Positions 15,920-24,640 are shown, numbered from the stretch's first letter. The stretch: 64,000 bases of DNA from Saccharomonospora xinjiangensis XJ-54 (GCF_000258175.1 NZ_JH636049.1:2581482-2645481); one strand, 5' to 3'. Notes: generated from the letters alone by a model not told the origin. Made by a program: numbers and translations.

Positions 15920-18757
15920 GTGTCGGATGAGCCACGCCGTCCACGGCATGCCGCATCGGACGAGACCGGCGGTCCGACCGGGCAACCGGAGGCGGAGACG
16001 TTGACCGGGGCCGGTCAGGTGAGGCAAGGGCCTCGGCATGCCCACCCGCACTCCGCGCCGGAGACTGTGCCGCCATCGCGGCAGCAACACCCGCAGGAGA
16101 CACCGCAGGCGGCAGGGGACGGGACCGGCCGACCAGCCGAGTCTCCGCAGCCTTCGGCACCGATCGCGAACTCGCATGGCCAGGTGCGGCCAGGGTGGGC
16201 GTCGTCCGCGCCCGTGCAGCCGGGGCAAGCGCCGTTCGCGCAGGGGCAGCACGGAAACGCCGGGCACGGCGAGGGCCAACACGGTCAGGCGCCGCACGGC
16301 CAGGCGCCGCACGGCCAGCCTCAACACGGCCAGACTCAGCACGGTCAAGAACCGCACCGCCAGCCTCAGCAGGGCCAGACTCAGCAGGGTCAGGCGCAGC
16401 ACGCGCAGACCGGAGTCCCCCAGCCGCAGGCGCCTCAGCCGACGAGTGTGCTCGCGGGCAAGGCACCGGCGACGACGTTCATCGCACCGCCGAAGCCGCC
16501 GCCGGAGCCGAGCACACCGCAGGAACTTCCCGACCCCGGCACCGAGAGCGTGCTCCCTCCCAGTACGAGCGGATCGATCTCAACCGGGACGGGAACCGGC
16601 ACAGGCACCGGTACCGGCACGGGAACGGGAACCGGGACGGGAACGGGAACCGGCAGCTACCCGGGCAGGCCGCGCAGGACGTCGTCGCGCAAGTCGCGGC
16701 GGGGCAGGCTCGGTGCGGGGCTCGTCGATGTTCCCTCGGTGCCCTACCGCGACCCCGCCGAGGCTGTGCTGGAGAACCCGGTCGTCGCGGAGGAGAAACG
16801 GTACTGCGGGAGCTGTAGTGCGAAGGTCGGCCGCAGCCGCGACGGGGTTCCCGGAAATCCGGAGGGCACCTGTGAGAAATGCGGCACGAGGTACTCGTTC
16901 CTGCCGAAGCTGCACCCTCACGAGATGGTCGGTGGCCAGTACGAGGTACTCGGCGCGCTGGCGTACGGCGGGCTCGGCTGGATCTACCTCGCGAAGGACC
17001 ACAACGTCAGCGAACGCTGGGTCGTCCTCAAAGGACTGATCAACACCGGTGACGCCACCGCCGTCGCCGCCGCGGTGAACGAGACGAAGTTCCTCGCCGA
17101 GGTCGAGCATCCCAACATCGTCCGGATCTACAACTTCGTCGAACATCCCGACCCGGACACCGGCAATTCCGTCGGCTACATCGTGATGGAGTACGTCGGC
17201 GGCCAGTCGCTCCGCCAGCTCGCGCTGGAACACCACAGGCGCAGCGGGCGCGCGGAACCACTGCCCATCGCGCAGGTCATCGCCTACGGGCTCGAAATCC
17301 TTCCCGCGCTGGGCTACCTCCACAACCAGGGCCTGCTGTACTGCGATCTCAAGCCCGACAACGTCATTCAGACGCACGAGCAGTTGAAGCTCATCGACCT
17401 CGGCGCCGTGCGGCGGACGGACGACTACGAGAGCCCGCTGTTCTTCACGAGCGGCTACAGCGCGCCTGAACTGGCGACACAGGGCGCGTCCGTCGCGTCC
17501 GACCTGTTCACCGTCGGGCGCACGCTGGCGGTGCTGAGCTTCGAGTTCACCGGCTACACCGGCAAGTACAAGACCACGATCCCGAGCAGGGACGAGGTGC
17601 CGCTGTTCCGGTTGTTCGACAGCTACTACCGGTTCCTGCGCAGGGCGACCCACGCCGACCCCGACCGCAGGTTCGTCTCCGCGGAGGACATGGCCGACCA
17701 GCTCCAGGGCGTGCTCCGCGAGATCCTCGCCATGGGGACGGGCAAGCCACGCCCCGGCGCCTCCACGGTGTTCGGTCCTGAGACCAACACGTTCGGCGTC
17801 GATCTGGTGGTGCCCCAGCACGGTGGACGCCCACCGCTTCCCGATCCAAACGAGGTGGTCGCAGGTCTTCCCATCCCGCAGGTGGACACCGACGACCCCG
17901 GTGCGGGCGTGCTGGCGACACTGCTGTCGGCAGGACCGCAGACGGCGATCACGGCGCTGGCGAACGCGCCGAGGGAGTCGATCGAGGTCAGGTTGAGGAT
18001 CGTCAGGGCGCGCATCGAGCTGGGCGAGCTGGCCGAAGCGCACCGGCAGTTGCAGGCCGCGCAGTACCTCGCCATCAAGTCCGGTTTCCCGCACGACTGG
18101 CGGGTTGACTGGTACAAGGGCTTGATCGAGCTCGCCGGTGGGCGGCCGAGGGTCGCGCACGTGGCGTTCGAAGCCACCTACGACGAGCTTCCCGGCGAGA
18201 TCGCACCCAAGCTGGCACTGGCCGTGACCGCCGAGGCCGTCGGTGACTACTTCAAGGCGTCGCGACTGTATGAGCTGGTGTGGCGCACCGACCGGTCCTA
18301 CGTGAGTGCCGCGTTCGGGCTCGCGCGGGTGTATCTGGCGCAGGGTGGTCGCCGGAGCGCGATCGAGGTCCTTGAGTCGGTGCCTCCTTCGTCCACACAT
18401 CACGCGGCGGCGCAGGTGGCCGCCGTCACGATCAAGGTGCGGTTCGTCGAGGGTGCACACCAGGTGACCGAGACCGATCTCGTGCACGCCGCCGCGCAGG
18501 TGGGCAGGCTCGACCTCGACGTCGAACGCAAGACCCGGCTGGAGGCGGAGGTGCTCACGGCGGCGTTCGACTGGCTCTCCGCCGGCGGGCAGCCGAGCGC
18601 GGGAACCACGATCCTCGGCTGCGAGTTCACGGAACGCGCCCTGCGGTTCGGGCTGGAACGCTGCTACCGCACCCTGGCGCGGCTCGCCGACGACTCCAGG
18701 GCGAGGATCGCCCTCGTGGACCGGGCCAACACGGTCCGCCCTCGCACACTCACCTGA
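15920..18757 (+). CDS. pknG: Serine/threonine protein kinase PknG with extended repeat N-terminus
   Basis: A 945-residue soluble kinase controlling central nitrogen metabolism through GarA in known actinobacteria. In order: a low-complexity N-terminus of about 240 residues (HGQ repeats, then 12 Thr-Gly pairs), a rubredoxin-like metal site (CGSCSAK and CEKCGTR, about 296-322), the kinase domain (glycine loop AYGGLGWIYLAKD, ATP lysine in VVLKGL, catalytic loop YCDLKPDNVI with no HRD arginine as in all PknG, and DLGAVR) and a C-terminal TPR domain (about 690-900). It is roughly 195 residues longer than the 750-residue M. tuberculosis protein, all in the N-terminus. GTG 15920 follows GGAGG. Confidence 0.95.
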   Translation: MSDEPRRPRHAASDETGGPTGQPEAETLTGAGQVRQGPRHAHPHSAPETVPPSRQQHPQETPQAAGDGTGRPAESPQPSAPIANSHGQVRPGWASSAPVQPGQAPFAQGQHGNAGHGEGQHGQAPHGQAPHGQPQHGQTQHGQEPHRQPQQGQTQQGQAQHAQTGVPQPQAPQPTSVLAGKAPATTFIAPPKPPPEPSTPQELPDPGTESVLPPSTSGSISTGTGTGTGTGTGTGTGTGTGTGTGSYPGRPRRTSSRKSRRGRLGAGLVDVPSVPYRDPAEAVLENPVVAEEKRYCGSCSAKVGRSRDGVPGNPEGTCEKCGTRYSFLPKLHPHEMVGGQYEVLGALAYGGLGWIYLAKDHNVSERWVVLKGLINTGDATAVAAAVNETKFLAEVEHPNIVRIYNFVEHPDPDTGNSVGYIVMEYVGGQSLRQLALEHHRRSGRAEPLPIAQVIAYGLEILPALGYLHNQGLLYCDLKPDNVIQTHEQLKLIDLGAVRRTDDYESPLFFTSGYSAPELATQGASVASDLFTVGRTLAVLSFEFTGYTGKYKTTIPSRDEVPLFRLFDSYYRFLRRATHADPDRRFVSAEDMADQLQGVLREILAMGTGKPRPGASTVFGPETNTFGVDLVVPQHGGRPPLPDPNEVVAGLPIPQVDTDDPGAGVLATLLSAGPQTAITALANAPRESIEVRLRIVRARIELGELAEAHRQLQAAQYLAIKSGFPHDWRVDWYKGLIELAGGRPRVAHVAFEATYDELPGEIAPKLALAVTAEAVGDYFKASRLYELVWRTDRSYVSAAFGLARVYLAQGGRRSAIEVLESVPPSSTHHAAAQVAAVTIKVRFVEGAHQVTETDLVHAAAQVGRLDLDVERKTRLEAEVLTAAFDWLSAGGQPSAGTTILGCEFTERALRFGLERCYRTLARLADDSRARIALVDRANTVRPRTLT
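16240..16415. repeat. In-frame 15-bp imperfect repeats in pknG
   Basis: Coding repeats of a five-residue unit, mostly G-Q-x-x-H or G-Q-x-x-Q (for example GQAPHGQAPHGQPQHGQ), in the N-terminal extension of PknG. Repeats near 16287-16318 are almost identical in DNA. Confidence 0.7.
16583..16654. repeat. 72-bp (Thr-Gly)12 repeat in pknG
   Basis: Twelve consecutive six-base ACN-GGN units encode alternating Thr-Gly. Third positions vary, so the array has drifted at DNA level but is kept at protein level. Confidence 0.9.
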
Positions 18758-18766
18758 GCCAGGTGC

Positions 18767-20077
18767 TCACGGCGTCCGAGCGGGCCGCAGTTCGACGATC
18801 GTGATGTCGGGCGGTGCGCCGACGCGCACGGGCGGCCCCCAGAATCCCGCCCCCCGCGTGACGTACATCTTCGTGCGTTCGCGCTGGTAGAAGCCCGCGA
18901 CGGCGCCCTGCTGGAGATTCACGGCCAGTTCGAAGGGGGAGAGCTGCCCGCCGTGCGTGTGCCCGGCCAGCATCAGATCGACGTCGTGGCGAACCGCGTC
19001 GTCGAAGTCAACGGGCTGGTGGGCGATCAGCACGGCGACGCGCTCCGCGTTCCTTCCGGCGAGTGCTTTCCCGACGTCGCCGGGGTCCTGCCACTGGTAG
19101 CCGGTGGCGTCGTTGATCCCCGCGAGGTCGAACACACCGCCCCGGTGGCGGATCTCGACGCGCTCGTTGCGAAGGGGCCGGATGCCGAGGTTCGGCACGA
19201 AGTCGATCCACTGCCGGTAGCCGACGTAGTACTCGTGGTTGCCGGTGACGAGGAAGGTGCCGTGCGTGCTGCGCAGGTCCGCGAGCGGCGACGCCGCGTC
19301 GGCGAGGTCGGCCACGTCGCCGTCCACCAGGTCACCCGCGATGGCGACCACGTCAACGCGCTCGGCGTTCACGAGATCGACGATCCGCTGGGTGAAGTCG
19401 CGGCCGATGATGGGCCCGAGATGGACGTCGCTGATCAACGCGATCCGGCAACCACCGGCGCGTGGGTCGAGCCTGTGCAGCGTGATGGGCACGCGCGTGA
19501 TCGTGGGTGGGCCCATGGCCACCGTCGTGCCGTAACCGACCAAGCCCAGTGACACCGCACCGGCGAGTGCCGCCGACCCTCGGGACAGCAGCAGCCGCCG
19601 TGACATGCGCGGTGACCGATCAGAGGGGACGGCGTCCGTTCCGGCGTCCGATGCCGGGGCAATATCGGTGGCGGCTGCCGGGTCGGTGCCAGTCACCGGA
19701 TCAGCAGCCGAGGCTGCCGCGATGTCGGACTTGGCTCCGCCCTTGGCGTCCCTGCCGCCCCTGCCGTCCCCGTCGTCCTCACGCAGCCACCTCCGCAGCA
19801 CCAGCCTCGGCAGCTCCAGCGCGAGCAGGAGCAGCAGCAGGTAGAAGAACATCGCCAGCCACAGGTACCCCGGCCAGGCGAACCACCTGGCGACCTGCGG
19901 TGACACGGTGGTGCCGAGCGACAACGCGGCGATCATCAGCGCCACGCACACCACGAGCGCGATCGTGCCGATGCGGCGGGCGAGAGAGCCTGGCAGTGTG
20001 GTGTCGAGGATCAGCCGTTTCCACAGGTAGAAGTGGACGGCGGTGATCAGGATGCTGAGGACGGAGAAGAAGATCAA
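18767..20077 (-). CDS. Membrane-anchored metallophosphoesterase (YkuE/YaeI type)
   Basis: A 436-residue protein with about four N-terminal helices (FFSVLSILITAVHFYLW; IALVVCVALMIAALSL; YLWLAMFFYLLLLLLAL), a variable Asp/Ala-rich linker, a twin-Arg-like helix (SRRLLLSRGSAALAGAVSLG) and a calcineurin-like phosphoesterase domain with all metal motifs: LISDVHLGP, AGDLVDGD, VTGNHEYY and LAGHTHGGQL. The active site faces outside; relatives act on lipid-linked or nucleotide phosphates. The start is TTG 20077, overlapping the upstream stop (TTGA). Confidence 0.9.
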   Translation of the reverse strand: MIFFSVLSILITAVHFYLWKRLILDTTLPGSLARRIGTIALVVCVALMIAALSLGTTVSPQVARWFAWPGYLWLAMFFYLLLLLLALELPRLVLRRWLREDDGDGRGGRDAKGGAKSDIAAASAADPVTGTDPAAATDIAPASDAGTDAVPSDRSPRMSRRLLLSRGSAALAGAVSLGLVGYGTTVAMGPPTITRVPITLHRLDPRAGGCRIALISDVHLGPIIGRDFTQRIVDLVNAERVDVVAIAGDLVDGDVADLADAASPLADLRSTHGTFLVTGNHEYYVGYRQWIDFVPNLGIRPLRNERVEIRHRGGVFDLAGINDATGYQWQDPGDVGKALAGRNAERVAVLIAHQPVDFDDAVRHDVDLMLAGHTHGGQLSPFELAVNLQQGAVAGFYQRERTKMYVTRGAGFWGPPVRVGAPPDITIVELRPARTP

Positions 20078-20643
20078 GGATTGACGTCCCAGTCGGCGTG
20101 CCGCTCGCCAAGTTCCTTGAGCTGCGCCGGGTCTCCGTGCTCGACGAAGTGCTCGACGCCGACGGTGACGAACAGTGCCCGCGCCTCGACCGCCAGCGGA
20201 CCGTCGGTGGCGTCGAGCCTGCCCTCGGCACTGACGTAGACCTTCCGCCCCGCGACACCGTCGAGCTTCGCCGTGATGTACAGCGTCGATCCCACGGGCA
20301 CCGGCTTGCGGAAGTCGGTCTCCAGTCTCCCCGTGACGACGGGAACGCGAAGGAGGTGGCCTGCCGTCGTGCCGAGCGCCTCGTCGAACGCGCACGTCAG
20401 CAGGCCGCCGTGGGCGAGCCCCGGCGCCCCCTGATGCTCTTTGGTGACGGTGAAGGTCGAGACGACCATATGCTCCTCGTCACCGACGGTGGAGCGCATA
20501 CGCAGCCCGGCATCCACCTCGTCGCCACAGCCGAAACACTGGCTGTAGTGCGTGCCGAGCGCGGAGCCCGGCGCCGGTGCGTCAGGGTGCGGGACCGGTG
20601 GTTCGACCTCGACGGGAGGCCAGTTCTGTGCGGTTGTGCTCAC
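20074..20643 (-). CDS. PaaI/THEM4-type hotdog thioesterase
   Basis: A 189-residue protein with the leader motif SQCFGCGDEVDAGLRMRS and the hotdog core GLAHGGLLTCAFDEALGTTAG (His-Gly-Gly...Asp-Glu), as in PaaI/THEM4 acyl-CoA thioesterases. The start is GTG 20643; the open frame upstream is non-coding. It is translationally coupled to the downstream phosphoesterase by a 4-bp overlap. The two may be co-regulated without acting in one pathway. Confidence 0.85.
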   Translation of the reverse strand: MSTTAQNWPPVEVEPPVPHPDAPAPGSALGTHYSQCFGCGDEVDAGLRMRSTVGDEEHMVVSTFTVTKEHQGAPGLAHGGLLTCAFDEALGTTAGHLLRVPVVTGRLETDFRKPVPVGSTLYITAKLDGVAGRKVYVSAEGRLDATDGPLAVEARALFVTVGVEHFVEHGDPAQLKELGERHADWDVNP

Positions 20644-20728
20644 CCGCACCACGCTAACCGGCGTTGCTGAACGCACTGTGGCGGTGGCCTCCGCAAAGCG
20701 GCCACCGCCACAACGGATTCGCACGTGC

Positions 20729-21916
20729 TCAGCCGTCGAGCGCCGAGAACGACTGCCACTCCTCCCACGAGTAGATCCAGTCGTAGTACAGGCCGTCCCG
20801 CTCCTTCAGGTCCTGCGAGCTGCCCGTGATCTCCACGGGGTCGCCCGGCAGTGCGCTGTCGTAGAACTCCTTGGCGTTGGCGTCGGAGAGGTTGACGCAG
20901 CCGTGGGAGACGTTGGCCCTGCCCTGGTCACCGACCGACCACGGTGCCGCGTGGGTGAACTCGCCGTTGTTCGAGATCCGGACGGCCCAGTTGACCTCGA
21001 AGTCCTCGTAGCCGTAGCCAGGGTTGTTCATGAAGTACTTGGCGTGCTTGCTCATCACGACGTGCACACCGTTGCGCGTGACGAGGTTCGGGTCGGACTC
21101 GCGCCCGTAGCTCGCCGGGTAGTCGGCCACCTTCTCGCCGTCCCGGTAGATCTCGAACCGGTGGGTCTGCGTGTTGCCCTTCGCGATCTGGGCACGGCCG
21201 ATGGAGAACTCGACCGTGAGGTCGTTGGAGCCGTAGACACCGTCGCCGAAGTGCACCCCGTACAGCTCGGCGTTCAGCTTGACCTCGGTGTTCGGCTGCC
21301 AGTATTCCTTGGGCCGCCAGTGGACGGAGCTGTCGGAAAGCCATGCCCACGAGCCCTCGTTCTCGGGTGCGGTCTCCACGTGCAGCGCCTTCTCCACGGC
21401 GGCCTTGTCCTTCACCGGCGCGTCGAACGTCAACGAGATCGGCATGGCGATGCCGTAGGTCTTGCCGTCACCGACGTTGGAGCTGACGCCGTTGGTCGAG
21501 GAGGGGTTCACCGTGGTGAACGAGCCCTTGATCGGCACGTCCTTCCCGTCGGCGCCCTTGGCGTTGCCGGACCACGTGTACTTCTTGCCGTAGCCGAGCG
21601 CTTCGGTGGCGGTCCAGTTGGTCTTGTCCTCCGAAAGCTCCCCCTCGACTTCCTTGCCGTCGGGGTTGGTGAGGGCGATCTCGGCGATCGTGCCGTTCTC
21701 CACGGTCACCGAAACCGGGTCGCGCGGGGCGATGCCGTCGCTTCCGGCACCTGGTTCGAGGGAGACCGCAGCCGGAGGGCTCGCCGCCGGATCGTCGCCC
21801 TGCGCGCCCTGTGCTGTGCTGCCGCCGCCGGACGAACCTGTACAGGCCGTGAGTCCGAGGGCCGCGACGAGCGCGGCAGCCAGGACTGCAAGTGATCTTC
21901 TTCTGGGTGCCGGCAT
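20729..21916 (-). CDS. L,D-transpeptidase lipoprotein (LdtMt2-like)
   Basis: A 395-residue secreted lipoprotein with signal ALVAALGLTAC (lipobox Cys at 25), two Ig-like domains (about 60-250) and a YkuD catalytic domain with the active-site motif RANVSHGCVNLS and upstream His in EFTHAAPWSVGDQG. It makes 3-3 peptidoglycan cross-links and is largely resistant to most beta-lactams by family properties. ATG 21916 is assumed; TTG 21928, with GGGGAA 7 nt upstream, is a credible alternative adding four residues. Orthologues are universal in mycolata-related orders. Confidence 0.93.
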   Translation of the reverse strand: MPAPRRRSLAVLAAALVAALGLTACTGSSGGGSTAQGAQGDDPAASPPAAVSLEPGAGSDGIAPRDPVSVTVENGTIAEIALTNPDGKEVEGELSEDKTNWTATEALGYGKKYTWSGNAKGADGKDVPIKGSFTTVNPSSTNGVSSNVGDGKTYGIAMPISLTFDAPVKDKAAVEKALHVETAPENEGSWAWLSDSSVHWRPKEYWQPNTEVKLNAELYGVHFGDGVYGSNDLTVEFSIGRAQIAKGNTQTHRFEIYRDGEKVADYPASYGRESDPNLVTRNGVHVVMSKHAKYFMNNPGYGYEDFEVNWAVRISNNGEFTHAAPWSVGDQGRANVSHGCVNLSDANAKEFYDSALPGDPVEITGSSQDLKERDGLYYDWIYSWEEWQSFSALDG

Positions 21917-21928
21917 CGAGTCCGTCAA

Positions 21929-22375
21929 TGTGGTTCCCCTTCTCCCCGCGTACCTGACTGACGTCGTGGAATGTCTGTTCGTTGCCCCTCGCGAAAGGTG
22001 ATCACACTCACACATTCGTGGTGCCTCGCCCATAGTGATGACGTCTTCGACTCCTCTCCGTGTTCCCGCTTCGGAGGGATGTGTGCGAGATGTAATCGTC
22101 GCGTCCCGTCTCCGGTCGAGGGGTCTCCGCGCGATCTCCCTCCGTGATCCGCCCGGACGGGCCAACCACGCGATAAGGGGGTTCGCAAACCGGCGAATGC
22201 CGGTAGGCTTCTCGGTGGCCGTCGTTTTGCGTGTTCGTGGCTTCACACTCGCGGAACTTCTGACGCGAGCCGTTAGCCGAACGCGCTCACGTGCTCGTCT
22301 CGTTGGAACCGCCCGGGACGGCCAGGACATCGCCTCAGGCGGCGTCCATGCGGAACAGCAACGAGGAGTACAGCG
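21929..22375. promoter_or_regulatory. Intergenic region with the cold-shock promoter and long 5' leader
   Basis: No gene in 447 bp. A TTCGCA (22182-22187) and TAGGCT (22204-22209) pair with 16-bp spacing is a candidate cspA promoter, giving a leader of about 160 nt, as is typical for cold-shock messages whose leaders fold with temperature. The ribosome site is CGAGGAG at 22362-22368. Confidence 0.45.
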
Positions 22376-22579
22376 GTGGCGCAAGGCACTGTGAAGTGGT
22401 TCAACGCCGAGAAGGGCTTCGGCTTCATCGCCCAGGACGGTGGCGAGGGCGACGTGTTCGTCCACTACTCGGAGATCGAAGGCCGCGGCTTCCGCACGCT
22501 GGAGGAGAACCAGCGTGTGGAGTTCGAGGTCGGCCAGGGCCAGAAGGGCCCGCAGGCTCAGAGGGTGCGGGCTCTCTGA
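22376..22579 (+). CDS. cspA: Cold-shock protein, CspA family
   Basis: A 67-residue single cold-shock domain with both RNA-binding motifs intact: KGFGFIAQD (RNP1) and DVFVHYSEI (RNP2). It binds single-stranded RNA or DNA as a chaperone. The start is GTG 22376. It is monocistronic, with a strong terminator 22 bp after the stop. Confidence 0.96.
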   Translation: MAQGTVKWFNAEKGFGFIAQDGGEGDVFVHYSEIEGRGFRTLEENQRVEFEVGQGQKGPQAQRVRAL

Positions 22580-22601
22580 GGACCTGAATCCCACTGACGA
22601 G

Positions 22602-22640
22602 AACGAGCCCCGGCGAGATCATCGCTGGGGCTCGTTTTTC
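22602..22640 (+). terminator. Rho-independent terminator of cspA
   Basis: AACGAGCCCC (22602-22611) pairs with GGGGCTCGTT (22627-22636), extended inward by GCGA/TCGC, then a T-run at 22635-22639. Confidence 0.92.
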
Positions 22641-22673
22641 GTGTGCGGGGCCGTGTCAGTCCGCTGACGCGGT

Positions 22674-23222
22674 TCAGCCGTGGCGGCCTGGCACCGGCTC
22701 GCCGGGCCACTGGTGCTGGTCGAGGAACAGCTCCTCCGTCGCGGCTTCCGTCGGCTGCCCTGCCTGCGGGAAGTGCTGGCTCTGCGGGAAGTCACCTGCC
22801 TCCGGGAAGTGCTGGTCCTCCGGGAGGTGCTGGCCCTGCGGGAAGTCCCGGCTTCGGGGGACGTTCCGAGCCGCCGGTTGCGCGGGGCTGTCGGAGCCGG
22901 ACTCTTCGGCTAGGCGTTCCAGTACCCATTCCTGAGCCAGCGCCTGCGGAGAGGTGCCCAAGCGCGCGGCGAGTTCCTTGAGTTGCTGGCTCGCGGCGAG
23001 GCTGAACCTCATCTGGAAGACCTGCGCTTCCCCGAACCTGCGCCCTGAGCCGGTGCTTTCCAGGTCGCTCTGGGGCGCCAGCGCCGCGAGGTAACTGGAC
23101 AGCTCGGCGTCGTCGGCCTGCGGCTCGCCTGCTGCGGGCGCGGGCCTGTCCTGGCGGCGCTCGGGGTTCGCGGCCTTGTTCGAGCTTCGGCTGCGTCCGA
23201 ATGAGGGAAGAGGCACGCCCAC
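22674..23222 (-). CDS. Putative ribbon-helix-helix protein with hexapeptide repeat tail
   Basis: A 182-residue protein. A basic N-terminus is followed by a segment FQMRFSLAASQQLKELAARLG then TSPQALAQEWVLERLAEES (about 68-108), which looks like a strand followed by two helices, as in Arc/MetJ-type DNA-binding proteins. The C-terminus has five or six copies of a hexapeptide of the form x-x-H-F-P-Q/E, encoded by 18-bp DNA repeats at 22764-22853. Start GTG 23222. Function unknown; a nucleoid or regulatory role is possible. Confidence 0.7.
   Translation of the reverse strand: MGVPLPSFGRSRSSNKAANPERRQDRPAPAAGEPQADDAELSSYLAALAPQSDLESTGSGRRFGEAQVFQMRFSLAASQQLKELAARLGTSPQALAQEWVLERLAEESGSDSPAQPAARNVPRSRDFPQGQHLPEDQHFPEAGDFPQSQHFPQAGQPTEAATEELFLDQHQWPGEPVPGRHG
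22764..22853. repeat. Five 18-bp tandem repeats inside a coding region
   Basis: Units begin at 22764, 22782, 22800, 22818 and 22836, each starting CTGCGGGAAGT or a one-base variant; a sixth degenerate unit follows. They encode the hexapeptide tail of the minus-strand protein. Confidence 0.88.
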
Positions 23223-23315
23223 ACGATAACGGTTGGGTTTCGGCGATCAGCAAGCTGTGGCCCTGAGCACAATTGTCATAGGCGGTCGGCCTGGCCGTGA
23301 AGCGGGTCCAGACAT

Positions 23316-23396
23316 GGAGAGGCCCCCGCGCCAGGGGGAGGAACGCGGGGGCCGGAGGGGATCTCCACAGGCGCTGACCGGGGGTGTGTCAGCACG
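23316..23396 (-). ncRNA. Candidate 6C small RNA
   Basis: Read on the minus strand there are two hairpins with C-rich loops: GCTGAC/GTCAGC around ACACCCCCG (23393-23373) and a 10-bp stem GGCCCCCGCG/CGCGGGGGCC around a loop containing CCTCCCCC (23353-23321). Two stems with runs of C in the loops are the definition of the actinobacterial 6C RNA (B11 in M. tuberculosis). A TAACAA -10-like hexamer at 23406-23401 places the 5' end near 23395. The 3' end is uncertain. Confidence 0.65.
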
Positions 23397-23614
23397 TCGA
23401 TTGTTACACGACCTCCAGCACGATCGCGAGTGTTGAGTCGAAAAAAGGTTGTCCGGCCGTTGCTCGATGGACGGGTGGCGTTCATCACCCATGCGGTGCC
23501 GGAGTCACATTCGGCGACTCTGAGTAAGGATCAGTTCACTCTCCGGGGGGCTGCGGTGCTTTCCTGTGGCTCGCTAGCCTCGCGGCCGAACAGTCGAGCC
23601 CCTTGGAGGAGCCC

Positions 23615-23860
23615 ATGAAAGGGTCGGTTGAGGTGCGGCAGTTTCTCCTTCGGTACGAGGGGGAGGGGCACGGTGGCGGGTACGGCGGCGTGCCCGCGCA
23701 GAGGGCGGGCCGCGAGACGCCCCGGATCTCCGACGACCAGGTGCGCAGGGCTCGCCTCGCGGTCGCACACGGCGCGGCCGGGGCCGAAGACTGCGCGCAG
23801 CTCCTCGAAATGCTGGGGCTCGCGCCCGACGACACCGGACGCAGCCCGGTGCAGCACTGA
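23615..23860 (+). CDS. Conserved small protein of unknown function
   Basis: An 81-residue protein with an N-terminal half rich in Gly (YEGEGHGGGYGG) and a helical C-terminal half (ISDDQVRRARLAVAHGAAG, then DCAQLLEMLGLAP). ATG 23615 is preceded by GGAGGAG, a strong ribosome site, which supports real translation. Not assigned to a family. Confidence 0.6.
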   Translation: MKGSVEVRQFLLRYEGEGHGGGYGGVPAQRAGRETPRISDDQVRRARLAVAHGAAGAEDCAQLLEMLGLAPDDTGRSPVQH

Positions 23861-24268
23861 ACAGCCGAAGGGCAGAAGCAAGGGTTACGTGGGGCGCACG
23901 GCTCTCATGTGCACGCCTCGTGTTCATTGCCTGGGCTCCCCTCAACCATGTGCAGGGGTCGTGGACACGCGGCCACGCGCAGGCGCTGTGGAGACGACGA
24001 CATCCCCGGCACGACAAGCGGTTGGTGCGGTTGCGCTTGCTCTGAGGTGACGCGAGAACAGGACGTCCCGGCGTCTCTTCCGTGGGTGATCGGCGGTGGC
24101 GGTGCGGTGGCACCTTCTTCGGGGGAAGTGGAGAGCGGGATCTTCCGGCGCCTCTGCCGCAGGTGATCGGTGGCGGAACGCGCTCCGGCGGCGGCAGGCG
24201 GCCGGGTTGCTGATCGAAATGGCGTTTATGCAGGTCGTGAGCGTGATTCGGGGCTAAGTGACCCCCCT
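23861..24268. other. Intergenic region without a supported gene
   Basis: About 400 bp between the small protein gene and the tRNA promoter. Short open frames here have poor starts and no plausible protein character. No strong hairpin or repeat seen. Confidence 0.5.
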
Positions 24269-24298
24269 TTGAAAGGGGTGGAGCGGGTACCGTAAACT
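24269..24298 (+). promoter_or_regulatory. Promoter of the tRNA-Glu/Asp/Phe cluster
   Basis: TTGAAA (24269-24274) and TAAACT (24293-24298) with an 18-bp spacer form a near-consensus housekeeping promoter 60 bp before tRNA-Glu. Confidence 0.8.
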
Positions 24299-24357
24299 AA
24301 TCATCGCTCCCAGGGGGACCTGGAGAGCACGGTCGATCGGTTCGCCGAACCGACTGG

Positions 24358-24430
24358 GCTCCCATCGTCTAGCGGCCTAGGACTCCGCCCTTTCAAGGCG
24401 GCAACGCGGGTTCGAATCCCGTTGGGAGTA
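24358..24430 (+). tRNA. tRNA-Glu (TTC)
   Basis: Cloverleaf with acceptor GCTCCCA/TGGGAGT, anticodon stem CCGCC/GGCGG around CTTTCAA (anticodon TTC) and T-arm GGTTCGAAT. CCA is not encoded. Confidence 0.96.
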
Positions 24431-24449
24431 CGAACAACTGAATAGTCAA

Positions 24450-24526
24450 GGCCCTGTGGCGCAGTTGGTTAGCGCGTCGCCCTGTCACGGCGAAGGTCGC
24501 GGGTTCGAGTCCCGTCAGGGTCGCCA
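24450..24526 (+). tRNA. tRNA-Asp (GTC)
   Basis: Acceptor GGCCCTG/CAGGGTC (one G-T pair), anticodon stem CGCC...GGCG around CTGTCAC (anticodon GTC), T-arm GGTTCGAGT. The 3' CCA is encoded. Confidence 0.96.
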
Positions 24527-24554
24527 CGGCGTTCCGGTGGTATACCGGCGTTAC

Positions 24555-24628
24555 GGCCAGGTAGCTCAGTTGGTACGAGCGTCCGCCTGAAAAGCGGAAG
24601 GTCGCCGGTTCGACCCCGGCCCTGGCCA
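24555..24628 (+). tRNA. tRNA-Phe (GAA)
   Basis: Acceptor GGCCAGG/CCTGGCC, anticodon stem CCGC...GCGG around CTGAAAA (anticodon GAA), T-arm GGTTCGACC. CCA is not encoded. Confidence 0.95.
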
Positions 24629-24640
24629 CCTCGAAGCGAG

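Noticed and set aside
16580..18487. Long minus-strand open frame (635 codons)
   Set aside because: Lies opposite pknG; it is a codon-bias shadow with no domain and no ribosome site.
21929..22375. Cyclic-di-AMP (ydaO) riboswitch upstream of the L,D-transpeptidase
   Set aside because: Expected conserved ydaO blocks were not seen on either strand; the region is better explained as promoters and the cspA leader.
24358..24628. Integration site with tRNA 3' repeats
   Set aside because: I found no direct repeat of any of the three tRNA 3' ends nearby.
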